Assembly (NCBI GenBank): GCA_964642175.1
Contig: CAZXOK010000008.1
Location: 69,067 to 133,066, forward strand
From: JANQGG01 sp964642175
Lineage (GTDB): Bacteria; Bacteroidota; Chlorobiia; Chlorobiales; Chloroherpetonaceae
DNA: 64,000 nucleotides
Direction: 5' to 3'
The notes beneath the pieces were generated by a model, which worked only from the letters and a program-made list of their open reading frames with translations, did no database searches and was not told where the DNA came from. Below are positions 54,225-62,798 of this stretch, piece after piece; position 1 is the stretch's first letter, and each line of letters starts with the position of its first letter. The position numbers were made by a program, and so were the translations under genes.

Positions 54225-55631
54225 TTATGACGTCTGCGTGGCAATCATCTGGGCATTTTTAGACACATTGTATGCCTTGGAGAGCGAATCGGAGCGCCAC
54301 AAATGGGCATCGAACGCCATACAAATATTACGCACAAACGGAACGCCCAGTGGTGGTACGGTTACTTTCTTATCACCTAGGATTACCAAACCATCTTCTT
54401 CAAGAGGTTTCAGGCGGCGTACCACATTGTCCATTTCTTCGCAGTTCATGCTCTCATCCTGCCATGAGGTTTCAAACAAGCACATCACATTTAAGATGTG
54501 GCGTCTCATGATCAAATCTTCCTGATTGAGCACATGGCCACGAATAATAGGCAAGGTGCCTTTGGACATGGCTTCGATATACTCATCGGGATCTTTGGTG
54601 TTCTGGATAAAGGCATACCAGGAGTCGCTGATGGAAGACGCACCCAGGGCAACCATAACCTGCGTGGTAGTGGTGGTATAACCCATAAAGTTACGATGAA
54701 GAGTTTTATTATGGGCGGCCAGGGCCAATGAATCCGTTTTCAATGCAAAGTGGTCCATACCGATCTCTTCGTAATCACTTTCTTCCAACATGGCTTTCCC
54801 CAGTTCATACAATTGCTGCTTTTCTTCACCTTCCGGGAGATCTTCTTTTTTAAATCTCTGCTGCTCAGGGTACATGTGCGGATTGTGACCGTAAGCATAA
54901 AATGCCAGACGGTCGGGACGAATCTCTTTTACTTTAGAAACAGTACCTTCAATGGTTTCGAGGGTTTGTTTCGGCAGGCCATAAACCAAGTCCATGTTAA
55001 TAGAATTGTAGCCGATCTCCCTGGCCAGATCAACCACTTTAACAACCATTTTATGTGGCTGCACACGGTTGATGATCTTCTGAACCTGTGGATCAAAATC
55101 CTGAATACCAAAGCTCATACGACGGAAACCAAGCTCATAGAATTTTTGTAACTGCTCGCGGCTGGTATTTTTCGGATTGCCTTCAAAACTAAACTCGGTA
55201 CCTTCGGCAATGTTGGAGGTTGCAAAAATACGCTCAAATAACCGCTCAAAACTTTCAATACTGAAAAATGTCGGAGTACCGCCACCCACATGGATTTCCT
55301 TGATTTTCGGAGGGACCGGCAACATATCACATACCATCTGCCATTCGGTAATCAATGCATCTATATAAGGTTTCTCAACGCTGTGATCATCGGTTACGAT
55401 ACTGTTACACCCACAGAAATAGCACTTGGAGTCGCAATATGGCATATGAACATATAAGCTGATACCCTTGGAGTCGTTACTTTCTTCCATCGAGCGAACC
55501 AATGATTCTTTCCATTGTGATTCGGTAATACCGGATTTATCCCAATATGGCACGGTCGGATAACTGGTATATCGAGGGCCGGGGTTACTATACTTTCTCA
55601 GTAATTCTGTCTTGGTGAGCTTGTTTGCCAT
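54225..55631 (-). CDS. hemN: Oxygen-independent coproporphyrinogen III oxidase
   Basis: A 468-residue radical-SAM enzyme that converts coproporphyrinogen III to protoporphyrinogen IX in heme synthesis without oxygen. The iron-sulphur motif CDSKCYFCGC (CxxxCxxC, near residues 65-72) is intact. GGGTPTFF is the SAM-binding glycine motif and FGIQDFDPQVQKIINRVQ the usual downstream block. The HemN C-terminal domain follows, with LEEDGLVIL. Length and the YTSYPTVPYW start distinguish HemN from HemW. No other hem gene is adjacent. Confidence 0.96.
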   Translation of the reverse strand: MANKLTKTELLRKYSNPGPRYTSYPTVPYWDKSGITESQWKESLVRSMEESNDSKGISLYVHMPYCDSKCYFCGCNSIVTDDHSVEKPYIDALITEWQMVCDMLPVPPKIKEIHVGGGTPTFFSIESFERLFERIFATSNIAEGTEFSFEGNPKNTSREQLQKFYELGFRRMSFGIQDFDPQVQKIINRVQPHKMVVKVVDLAREIGYNSINMDLVYGLPKQTLETIEGTVSKVKEIRPDRLAFYAYGHNPHMYPEQQRFKKEDLPEGEEKQQLYELGKAMLEESDYEEIGMDHFALKTDSLALAAHNKTLHRNFMGYTTTTTQVMVALGASSISDSWYAFIQNTKDPDEYIEAMSKGTLPIIRGHVLNQEDLIMRRHILNVMCLFETSWQDESMNCEEMDNVVRRLKPLEEDGLVILGDKKVTVPPLGVPFVRNICMAFDAHLWRSDSLSKAYNVSKNAQMIATQTS

Positions 55632-55789
55632 CTTAATTATCGTTTATTTGAAGAAATCATCATGAACTTTACCTCCCCCAGAACCTGGATAAAAGATGCT
55701 GGAAGCGTTGGTGATATTGAGCTTTGAAGTTATCAAAACCAAGTGGAATTACCAATAAGCCACTACAGGATCATTATAAAATCATAGCT

Positions 55790-57109
55790 TTGAAACACGT
55801 TGAAACGGACATATTAATTGTCGGAGGCGGGCCAGCCGGGATATGCGCTGCATTGGGTGCTGCGAACCATTCAGAGACGCCCGGGAGAAAAAAACGCCGG
55901 ATTACACTTCTGGAATCGAATGCTCGTTTAGGAAAAAAAATCCTGATATCGGGTGGCGGCAAATGCAACATCACCCACGAGGGAGAGGTGGAAAAAATAT
56001 TGAAAAACGGATTTCTTAGACCTTCTGACCAGCGATTTTTAAAACCGGCCATGTATGAGTTCTCCAACCAGGATGTCCTGGACTTATTGGGGCGTTATGG
56101 CTTAAAAACCCAAACCTGTCCCGATGGCTGCATTTTCCCATCCACGAACCAGTCTCATGATGTTCTGCTGTGTTTCGAAGAAGCTTTACGGAGCTGTAAA
56201 TCCATTCAGGTTGAACTCGGGCAAACTGTTACTGCCTTAAAAAAAACTGCTGACGGCTTTATGGTGCTTACCCCTGCACAAACTTTCCTTGCACAGCGCC
56301 TAGTTTTAAGCACCGGTGGTGTGTCTTACCCCAAAACCGGTTCTAAGGGAGATGGCCTTAATTATGCCATGCACTTCGGGCACCAGGTTATGGCTCCCAC
56401 AGCGGCACTGTCGCCGATAGACCTCTCCAGGCTACCACACCCCTCACTGATTGGGATATCCTGCCGTAATGTGATGTTGGAGGCTCAACATAGCAAGAAA
56501 CCGGTAAGCCGGCAAGGCGATGTGCTCTTTTCGCATAAAGGTCTCACCGGCCCGGGAGCTCTCTCACTCTCGACGGTACTTGGTCGCTGGAATGCAAAAC
56601 CCTCTTCAATTAAGCTTTTTATGGATTTTCTTCCTGCCATCTCTTCCGAAGCACTTAACAGCAAGTTCATTGAACTTTCCAAATCAAAACCACACCAGCA
56701 TTTCAAATCGTTGCTCAAAGATCTGGCCTATCTGGCACCTGCTCAGGTCTCTGCAGACCCGGCTTACCCGGAAGCGTTGGTACCCTTTATGTTATCTTCG
56801 GCAAACCTGCCTGAAAACAAGCCCCTATCCCAGCTAAAAAAATCCGAGAGGCAGGCACTCTTAAATTGCCTCAAAGCCTACCCTTTAGGCAACGTAAAAT
56901 CATTGCCAATAGAAAAAGGAGAAATTTCAGCCGGAGGTGTGTTGCTCAAGGAGATCAATCCCAAAACCATGGAGTCGCGCCTGATGGAAGGCTTGTATTT
57001 TTGCGGTGAAGTGCTGGATTATGCCGGAGAAATCGGGGGGTATAATTTTCAAGCGGCGTATTCCACCGGCTGGCTTGCAGGTAAAAATGCGGTGAAATCT
57101 CTATCGTGA
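55790..57109 (+). CDS. HI0933/BaiN-type FAD-dependent oxidoreductase
   Basis: A 440-residue flavoprotein. The N-terminal ILIVGGGPAGICAALGA is the Rossmann FAD motif, and SNARLGKKILISGGGKCNITH is typical of the HI0933 family. STGGVSYPKTGSKGDG and the C-terminal GEVLDYAGEIGGYNFQAAYSTG complete the family signature. Members act as oxidoreductases of unknown or bile-acid-type substrate. No ATG fits: a TTG at 55790 puts the FAD motif eight residues in, as in relatives; a TTG 22 codons upstream at 55724 is also open. The gene ends close to the A+T-rich region that starts near 57.1 kb. Confidence 0.88.
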   Translation: MKHVETDILIVGGGPAGICAALGAANHSETPGRKKRRITLLESNARLGKKILISGGGKCNITHEGEVEKILKNGFLRPSDQRFLKPAMYEFSNQDVLDLLGRYGLKTQTCPDGCIFPSTNQSHDVLLCFEEALRSCKSIQVELGQTVTALKKTADGFMVLTPAQTFLAQRLVLSTGGVSYPKTGSKGDGLNYAMHFGHQVMAPTAALSPIDLSRLPHPSLIGISCRNVMLEAQHSKKPVSRQGDVLFSHKGLTGPGALSLSTVLGRWNAKPSSIKLFMDFLPAISSEALNSKFIELSKSKPHQHFKSLLKDLAYLAPAQVSADPAYPEALVPFMLSSANLPENKPLSQLKKSERQALLNCLKAYPLGNVKSLPIEKGEISAGGVLLKEINPKTMESRLMEGLYFCGEVLDYAGEIGGYNFQAAYSTGWLAGKNAVKSLS

Positions 57110-57156
57110 CTCTGGCTTGTGATTAAATGTCACACCAATTCAGTACGCTAAAAAAA

Positions 57157-57184
57157 TGGCAGAAGCCCAAAAAAGCTTCTGCCA
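57157..57184 (-). terminator. Terminator for minus-strand transcription at the end of the cassette-like array
   Basis: TGGCAGAAGC (57157-57166) and GCTTCTGCCA (57175-57184) are perfect complements with an 8-base loop. Read on the minus strand the hairpin is followed by a T run (57156-57151), so it would stop transcripts coming from the genes at 57.5-63.9 kb. Confidence 0.7.
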
Positions 57185-57247
57185 ATGATCTTGTTGCTAC
57201 TGCCTGTAACGAATTACTTACAGAATGTAACCAGTGAGCTATCTCCA

Positions 57248-57320
57248 TCATCATCGTTTGAACTCATTGGTTTTTACGCAGCGCAGCGGAGTAAAAATCC
57301 AGTGCAGTGATTTGTTATAC
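57248..57320 (-). repeat. Third attC-like hairpin
   Basis: A hairpin with arms TGGTTTTTACGCAGC (57268-57282) and GCGGAGTAAAAATCCA (57286-57301) that pair with one bulge and two mismatches. It is preceded on the minus strand by GTATAAC (57320-57314), an R''-like box. The opposite R'-like box is degenerate. The core is of the kind known from proteobacterial cassette attC sites. Only about 16 bases separate it from the next attC-like repeat, so no gene lies between them. Confidence 0.45.
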
Positions 57321-57336
57321 ATTTCTTTATTATTTT

Positions 57337-57469
57337 ATTCAACTGATCAGTGTATGAGGCGTTGGGGATTTCATAACCCTTTCCTTTCAAGTTACAAGCA
57401 CTTTTGATACGAGCTGTAAGGCCCGGTAACCCACTGACTGCCAATTGTTTTTATACGATGTTAGGGTGC
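57337..57469 (-). repeat. attC-like site at the end of the DUF1858/DUF438 cassette
   Basis: A 133-bp structured element beginning one base after the DUF1858 stop. On the minus strand it runs from the R''-like box GCACCCTAAC (57469-57460) to the R'-like GTTGAAT (57343-57337), which fits GTTRRRY. Inner arms ATCGTATAAAAACAATTGG and CCAACGCCTCATAC...GAT pair imperfectly. A 31-base central stretch (57387-57417) matches the other attC-like site with three differences. Confidence 0.6.
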
Positions 57470-57470
57470 G

Positions 57471-57998
57471 TTATTCTTTTGTCTTTTTGAAATAAACTAT
57501 AAATAATTCTTCTGCTTCTTTCTTTACCCAATGCTCAATTTTAAGGCTTAATGCTTTATCAATCAGAGGGGCAGGAACAAAAGGGGCAACAATTTTGTAA
57601 ATCTCATCAGTTTTAAGTTTATTCAGGTCAGTAATTACTAGATTTACAGGTTGTTCACCAGCGTTGAGCATTTCTCTTATATCTAATTCTGACGTCACTT
57701 TTGATAAATCAAACCAATCTGGCTGTTTGGTCTTGTAATTGACTTCATTTGCCATTTCAATGGTGTCTTGTCCAACTTCTTTTCTTAACAGGTTAATTAA
57801 ATTCTCAACTTTAACATTTCCTACGACTGCTGCTTGTTGTAAGGTTGCGATTTTTGCAACAGTTTTTCTAAGTATCGGATTTTTTAATTTCTTAAACGCC
57901 GGCACATAATTAATCAAAACATCTTCAAGTTGTGGGTAGGTTTCAATCAATTGTAAGACCTTAGTCTTAGGACTTATTAATAATTTATGATTTTCCAT
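57471..57998 (-). CDS. DUF1858-DUF2249 protein
   Basis: A 175-residue cytoplasmic protein. Residues about 5-65 fit DUF1858 (ISPKTKVLQLIETYPQLEDVL then the FKKLKNPILRKTVAKIATL helix), and residues about 95-170 fit DUF2249 (a SirA-like fold: LDIREMLNAGEQPVNLVI; WVKKEAEELFIVYFKK). Family proteins accompany hemerythrin/DUF438 and nitric-oxide or redox-related genes in anaerobes. It starts 3 bp after the DUF438-hemerythrin gene, so the two form one transcript. The AT-rich codon use contrasts with the genes left of 57 kb. The stop codon lies one base before an attC-like site. Confidence 0.82.
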   Translation of the reverse strand: MENHKLLISPKTKVLQLIETYPQLEDVLINYVPAFKKLKNPILRKTVAKIATLQQAAVVGNVKVENLINLLRKEVGQDTIEMANEVNYKTKQPDWFDLSKVTSELDIREMLNAGEQPVNLVITDLNKLKTDEIYKIVAPFVPAPLIDKALSLKIEHWVKKEAEELFIVYFKKTKE

Positions 57999-58001
57999 AA
58001 T

Positions 58002-59237
58002 TTATTCCTTTGAGTATGATAAGATTCTTTGTTCTCCTTCAAGGTCTCTATACCCTTGTACATTATGAGAAACTTCAAGCGTTCCAAGGTATTCACCCTT
58101 CTTGTTTCGTAATGCAAAATATTCTATATGTATCATTTTGCCACCCATATTTATCCAAAATGGGGCACTGTTTTCTTTTCCACTTTTAAAGTCATCTATT
58201 ATTTTATCAACGATATGAGCACTTGCTGGCGGATGGCACAAACGAACATCTCTATTAATAATTGCACGGTTTCTTTGAAATACCCTTTCTTTGCCTTGTG
58301 AGAAATATTTTACCTTATCGTCCTTATCAACAAATGTCATATCAATAGGCAAATGATTTAGGATTGCTAACAATTCTTCAACAGAAAAACTCCCAGATGG
58401 CAGTTGAATATTTCCGCCTATTTTGTTCATTTCGGTGAGTGCATCAGTGGTAACCCAATCAGGTTTCCAACTTTTAGGTGGATCATATAGACAATATCCA
58501 ATTTCCAACGATTGTTTTTCAATCTCATACCATTCTACATCAGTTAATTTGTCCAGAGCCATTGGGAAAAGAATTTCATCTTCTTTTTTAGTCATATCAA
58601 TAACTTGATTGACAGCAGGCATTAAAATAATTTCTGATGAGGCAAATAATTCATCAGCCGTGATATTTTCTGTGAGTAGTAATTCAATACTGCCTTTAAT
58701 TAGTTCTCGAATTTCATCGTGCTTGCCCCACATAACTTTGGGAGGACCGGTAATCCCATAGTTTTCAAGGTATGGAAAGATTAAATATTCTTTTCTTTTG
58801 TAGTGTTTATCAACATCGAAAAGGGCATTAAAAAAACCTCTAAGTTGTAATATCTCTGAATTGCCGTTAAAAGATTCACTTGATTTAATTTTTTCAATAA
58901 GTTTTGTAATTTGATTGGCGAGATTTTTTAGCTCTGCATTTTCTTTAATCATTACATCTATTGGATGTCCTTCGGGAACTTGTTTTGAAGCAGAAAGGTC
59001 AATATTTCCGTGCAAAACAGCACCGTGTACATCACATAATTTTAGAATTTCCTCTTCGGGCAGACCTCCTTCTATTAATTCTTGTTCAACTTCTACCACT
59101 TCTCCATATGGTATCTGGCTAAGGGTTTCCATCAATTCTTTTCGGACTTCACTTTCTGATTGCCCGTCGTGTAATTTGAGAATTAACTCTTTGAGCTTAT
59201 TCTTTCTGCTTTCTGAATTATTAATTAGTTCACTCAT
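58002..59237 (-). CDS. DUF438-hemerythrin-PAS protein
   Basis: A 411-residue cytoplasmic sensor-like protein. Residues about 12-80 fit DUF438 (LKELILKLHDGQSESEVRKEL, in part). Residues about 115-250 form a hemerythrin four-helix bundle, with candidate di-iron ligands in VDKHYKRKEYLIFPYLE, MWGKHDEIRE and a later MPAVNQVIDMTKKEDEILFP. The C-terminal 110 or so residues are a PAS domain (LPIDMTFVDKDDKVKYFSQG, then FWINMGGKMIHIEYFALRN). Oxygen or nitric-oxide sensing is inferred from the family. It is the first of the two genes of the putative cassette. Confidence 0.88.
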   Translation of the reverse strand: MSELINNSESRKNKLKELILKLHDGQSESEVRKELMETLSQIPYGEVVEVEQELIEGGLPEEEILKLCDVHGAVLHGNIDLSASKQVPEGHPIDVMIKENAELKNLANQITKLIEKIKSSESFNGNSEILQLRGFFNALFDVDKHYKRKEYLIFPYLENYGITGPPKVMWGKHDEIRELIKGSIELLLTENITADELFASSEIILMPAVNQVIDMTKKEDEILFPMALDKLTDVEWYEIEKQSLEIGYCLYDPPKSWKPDWVTTDALTEMNKIGGNIQLPSGSFSVEELLAILNHLPIDMTFVDKDDKVKYFSQGKERVFQRNRAIINRDVRLCHPPASAHIVDKIIDDFKSGKENSAPFWINMGGKMIHIEYFALRNKKGEYLGTLEVSHNVQGYRDLEGEQRILSYSKE

Positions 59238-59330
59238 ATTATTTCCAATTTTTAAGATTGATTTTCATAATTATATTATTTCACTGCATATTCCAATATC
59301 GATTTGTAGTGATTTTTGTTTTCGTTTAAT

Positions 59331-59466
59331 GCACCCTTACGGTCGGCGGTATGGTTAGTTGCCGATTTCGAAGCACTTTCCAATCAAGTTACAACTACTT
59401 TTGATACGAGTTGTGCCGCTCGAATTAGCATTGCAACGGCAATTAACTATACATGATGTTGGCAAC
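59331..59466 (-). repeat. attC-like site upstream of the DUF438 cassette
   Basis: A 136-bp element. Arms GTATGGTTAGTTGCC (59349-59363) and GGCAATTAACTATAC (59438-59452) pair at 13 of 15 positions. Outside them lie GTTGGCAAC (59458-59466, an R''-like box on the minus strand) and CCCTTAC (59334-59340, an R'-like GTAAGGG on minus). The centre (59384-59414) nearly repeats that of the other site at 57387-57417. Confidence 0.6.
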
Positions 59467-59588
59467 TGGTGTTTATTCATAACCGTCTGTTTGTCATTTA
59501 TTTAGCTTTTATTCCTTGTCTGTTTCAATCTTCTCCAACCTACCTACAAAGCACAAATTTATTTTGTTTTTTGAGCGTGGGCAATCCT

Positions 59589-59612
59589 AAAACCGCCCTG
59601 AAAGGCGGTTAC
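59589..59612 (-). terminator. Terminator after the RND permease gene
   Basis: AACCGCC (59591-59597) and GGCGGTT (59604-59610) form a 7-bp stem with a 6-base loop. Read on the minus strand the hairpin is followed by TT of a TTTT run, about 80 bp after the permease stop. It is probably the end of the efflux operon. Confidence 0.65.
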
Positions 59613-59687
59613 TCGGGCTGTGGAATTTGCAAGCTCTTTGACAAAGATTTGGTTGAAGCGTTGGTTTGCGTGGCTTTGGCAATGTGC

Positions 59688-62600
59688 TTACGACTGAGTG
59701 TCGGCAATAATTTTAGCTGACTTCTTTCCATACAGAATCATATAGATTACCGGAATAAAAATAAATACCAGCAATAAGCCAAACAGTAGTCCTCCAATTA
59801 CTACAATAGACATTGACCTGAGCATTTCGGTGCCATCTCCCCACAATAATGCTAGTGGCAATAAGCCAAACAAACTATTGATGTCTGTAATAAGAATAGG
59901 ACGTAACCTTACTATGGCTGCCTGTTTTATGGCATCAACAATGCCAATACCCTGCTCCCGTAGTTCGTCAATAAACGTAAGAAGCAAAACCCCGTTGTTT
60001 ATTTCCATACCAGTAAGCATTATTATTCCAATAAGTGCAGTAACGCTAACTGGTGTATCAGTAATATACAGAGCAAACGAAATTCCTGCCAACGAAAGCG
60101 GTATGCGAATAATAATAATTAAAGGTTTTATAAAACTTTCGAAATACAGTACCATAACTGCATATCCAAGAAAAAGGGCAAAAAGTAAAATGTATGCCAT
60201 TTGGCTCATATTTTCGGCAAGCATTTGTGATTGTCCGCCATAATTCATTGTATACCCACGAGGCAGATTATATGATTTTAAAATGCTTTTAAGTTCATTT
60301 GTAGCTTCACCAACACTTTTGCCTGAAACATTTGCCGTAACCTTAATAACCCTGTCCTGGTTTTTGCGATCAATTTGAACCGGTCCGGTTGCCTTTTCTA
60401 CTGTGGCTATTGCCTGAAGAGGAATTTTAGTTCCTTTATTATTTGATATATAAATGTTTGCTAAATCGGTTGATGAATTAATTTCCTGTTCATTAATAAT
60501 TATACGTATGGGGTAGTAATAGGCTCCATCCTTATATCTTGTTGGAATTGTACCTCCTACCATAGTTTTGATAGTATTCCCAATATCTTCGTAGCTGATG
60601 CCCAAATCAAATGCTATTTGCCTATCAACTTTTATTTGAAATTCGGGTTTGGTTAAACGGAGCGAAATATCAAGTCCGGTAAGGTAATCAAGTTCTTTTA
60701 GCTCATTGCGAATTAGAGAGGCTTGTTTGAAAATTTCTTGCATACTCTCGTTACGTGAGGCTAAAATTTCAAGTTCAATATCAAATTTTCCTGTACGTCT
60801 GATACCTTTCATTTTAGTATGAAAAACTTTAATAGTTGCACCTGGCGCCTTAACGGCTTTCATAACAACAGGGCGAAGTTCTTCTACATATTCCTCTGTA
60901 TCCATTGGTCTCTGTGCTGCCGGAACCAATTGTATGTTCAACTCTCCTTCAAAACTTTTTTCGGTAGTAACCAAGCCCCAAACCTTGCCCCCGGCCAATG
61001 TTGCATATCCGTGAATAAAATCCTGTTTTGCAATAACTTTTTCAACTTTATTTAGAACATTATCGGTTTCTTCCATTGATGTGCCCGTTGGCATCATTAC
61101 TTTCACGGTAATTAAGCCATCATCGGCTTTAGGTAGAAATTCAGAACCTGTTTTTTGAAGATACATATACCCCGGAATAAGTAATAACAGGAAACCCAAA
61201 AGAACCAACCAACGGAGTTTCAACGACCAATGCAAAACAGGTTTGTATATATAAATTAATCCATTAATAAATGAATCTGAGACTCTGGCAATAAATGAGT
61301 GTTTCTTTTTTATCGGCTTTTTATCGGGGTAAAGCAGATTCATAAGCATTGGGGTAACCGTGAGTGATACGATCATAGATAAAAAAATGATAATTGCCAC
61401 GGTTATTACCAATTCACGAAACAGTAAGGATGCCATGCCTGGAACCAATAAAAATGGTACAAATAATGAAAGGAATGTAAGGGTTGCTGTTACAATTGCG
61501 CCACTTATTTGTACAGCCCCTTTGGTAACTTTATCTTTTGTATCGGGTTCTGTTTCTTGAATACGGGTAATGTTTTCGAGCATCACCACGCTATTGTCAA
61601 GCACAACAGTCATTGCAACAACCAATCCTCCTAATGTGAAAATGTTAATGGAAAAGCCGAAAAGTTCCATAAAAAAGAATGTGCCTAAAAGGGTAGCTGG
61701 AAGACTCAAAATTAGGGATAAAACCCGTCGCCAACCCGAAAGGAAAAAAGCCGTTACCAAAGTAACCAAAAGCGCCGCCAAAAGCATCGCATCACGAACA
61801 CCATTTGTAGCCAATCGAACATACAATGCTTGGTCGTAAATCATATCAATTTGTGTTGAAGGCGGAAGTTGTTCCCTCAATTCAGCCATGCGCTGGGCAA
61901 TATCATCTGAAACTGTTACTGCGTTGGCATTGGCTTGCTTGAAAATAGAAATACGCACCCCTTCTTTACCATTATAATTTGTGCGAATTCGTTGTAACCC
62001 ATGATGGTCGTCAACCTTGGCAACATCCTTTAATAAAATCTGTGCATCGTTTCCTTGTTTATTTATAATTAGGTTCTCTATTTCAGATAAGGAGGCAAAC
62101 TCTCCATAAGTGCGGATAATATAATCGCGGTTTTGCGTGACCATTCTACCCCCAACCATATCAATATTTTCGTTTTTAAGCCGTGCAGAAATTTCATCAA
62201 TGCTAATATTGTACCCTTGCATTTTTAAAGGGTCAATATGAATACGGATTTCACGCATCATGCCACCCGACAGCGCTGTTCCTGCGGAACCTTTAACTGA
62301 GGCGAATTCTTCCTGAAATTCATTCTCAACCCATGTGCGAAGCTGAGTTAAACTCATATTATTATTTGAAACCAATATTTCTACTACAGGGAGTTGTGAG
62401 GGATCGGCTTTGAATACTACGGGTTCTAAAATCCCTTGTGGCAATTCTTTCTTAACCAGTCCCATTTTGGCCAAAACATCCTGATATGCCACATCTCTAT
62501 CAACACTAAAGTCGAAATTTACCAAAAGTGTATAAACTCCTTCTTCACTCGTTGATTCGATATAGTCCAGATTGTCAACGGTTGCCATTTTACGCTCTAT

Positions 62601-62798
62601 AACCGTGGCTACTTCGTTTTCAATTTGTTCGGGGGTTGCACCTGTCCAATATACATATACTTTTACCATAGGGTAGGTTATGTCGGGAAGCATATTGGTG
62701 GGCAGACGAAAAAACCCGGCTACACCAACTGCCATAATAACTATCATCAGCATTATGGTTCCGGCAGGGCGTTTTATGGATTGTGTTGTTAGTTTCAT
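59688..62798 (-). CDS. RND efflux transporter permease
   Basis: A 1036-residue inner-membrane pump of the resistance-nodulation-division superfamily, which drives export with protons. The start KLTTQSIKRPAGTIMLMIVI and the RLPTNMLPDITYPMVKV segment are typical. Transmembrane helix 4 contains LGGLVVAMTVVLDNSVV with the proton-relay Asp. The two large periplasmic loops (about residues 30-330 and 560-860) and about 12 membrane spans are in the normal order. The substrate is not evident; it lacks clear heavy-metal motifs, so a HAE1-like drug pump is more likely. It overlaps the adaptor gene by 4 bp. A TolC-like partner is not in the window. Confidence 0.93.
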   Translation of the reverse strand: MKLTTQSIKRPAGTIMLMIVIMAVGVAGFFRLPTNMLPDITYPMVKVYVYWTGATPEQIENEVATVIERKMATVDNLDYIESTSEEGVYTLLVNFDFSVDRDVAYQDVLAKMGLVKKELPQGILEPVVFKADPSQLPVVEILVSNNNMSLTQLRTWVENEFQEEFASVKGSAGTALSGGMMREIRIHIDPLKMQGYNISIDEISARLKNENIDMVGGRMVTQNRDYIIRTYGEFASLSEIENLIINKQGNDAQILLKDVAKVDDHHGLQRIRTNYNGKEGVRISIFKQANANAVTVSDDIAQRMAELREQLPPSTQIDMIYDQALYVRLATNGVRDAMLLAALLVTLVTAFFLSGWRRVLSLILSLPATLLGTFFFMELFGFSINIFTLGGLVVAMTVVLDNSVVMLENITRIQETEPDTKDKVTKGAVQISGAIVTATLTFLSLFVPFLLVPGMASLLFRELVITVAIIIFLSMIVSLTVTPMLMNLLYPDKKPIKKKHSFIARVSDSFINGLIYIYKPVLHWSLKLRWLVLLGFLLLLIPGYMYLQKTGSEFLPKADDGLITVKVMMPTGTSMEETDNVLNKVEKVIAKQDFIHGYATLAGGKVWGLVTTEKSFEGELNIQLVPAAQRPMDTEEYVEELRPVVMKAVKAPGATIKVFHTKMKGIRRTGKFDIELEILASRNESMQEIFKQASLIRNELKELDYLTGLDISLRLTKPEFQIKVDRQIAFDLGISYEDIGNTIKTMVGGTIPTRYKDGAYYYPIRIIINEQEINSSTDLANIYISNNKGTKIPLQAIATVEKATGPVQIDRKNQDRVIKVTANVSGKSVGEATNELKSILKSYNLPRGYTMNYGGQSQMLAENMSQMAYILLFALFLGYAVMVLYFESFIKPLIIIIRIPLSLAGISFALYITDTPVSVTALIGIIMLTGMEINNGVLLLTFIDELREQGIGIVDAIKQAAIVRLRPILITDINSLFGLLPLALLWGDGTEMLRSMSIVVIGGLLFGLLLVFIFIPVIYMILYGKKSAKIIADTQS

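Larger units (their letters stand above)
57460..59340 (-). mobile_element. Putative integron gene cassette (two genes)
   Basis: A unit of about 1.88 kb with attC-like sites on both sides. On the minus strand it starts at GTAAGGGTGC (59340-59331) and ends at the R'' box GCACCCTAAC (57469-57460); these are reverse complements except for one base. A cassette's own first bases are expected to complement the R'' of its own attC. Content is two genes in the same direction with 3 bp between them. No integrase is in the window, so this would be part of an array without a visible IntI. Confidence 0.55.

Noticed and set aside
59469..59720. 83-residue open frame on the plus strand beside the efflux operon
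   Set aside because: It overlaps the terminator hairpin and the end of the permease gene. No family pattern; it looks like noncoding sequence.
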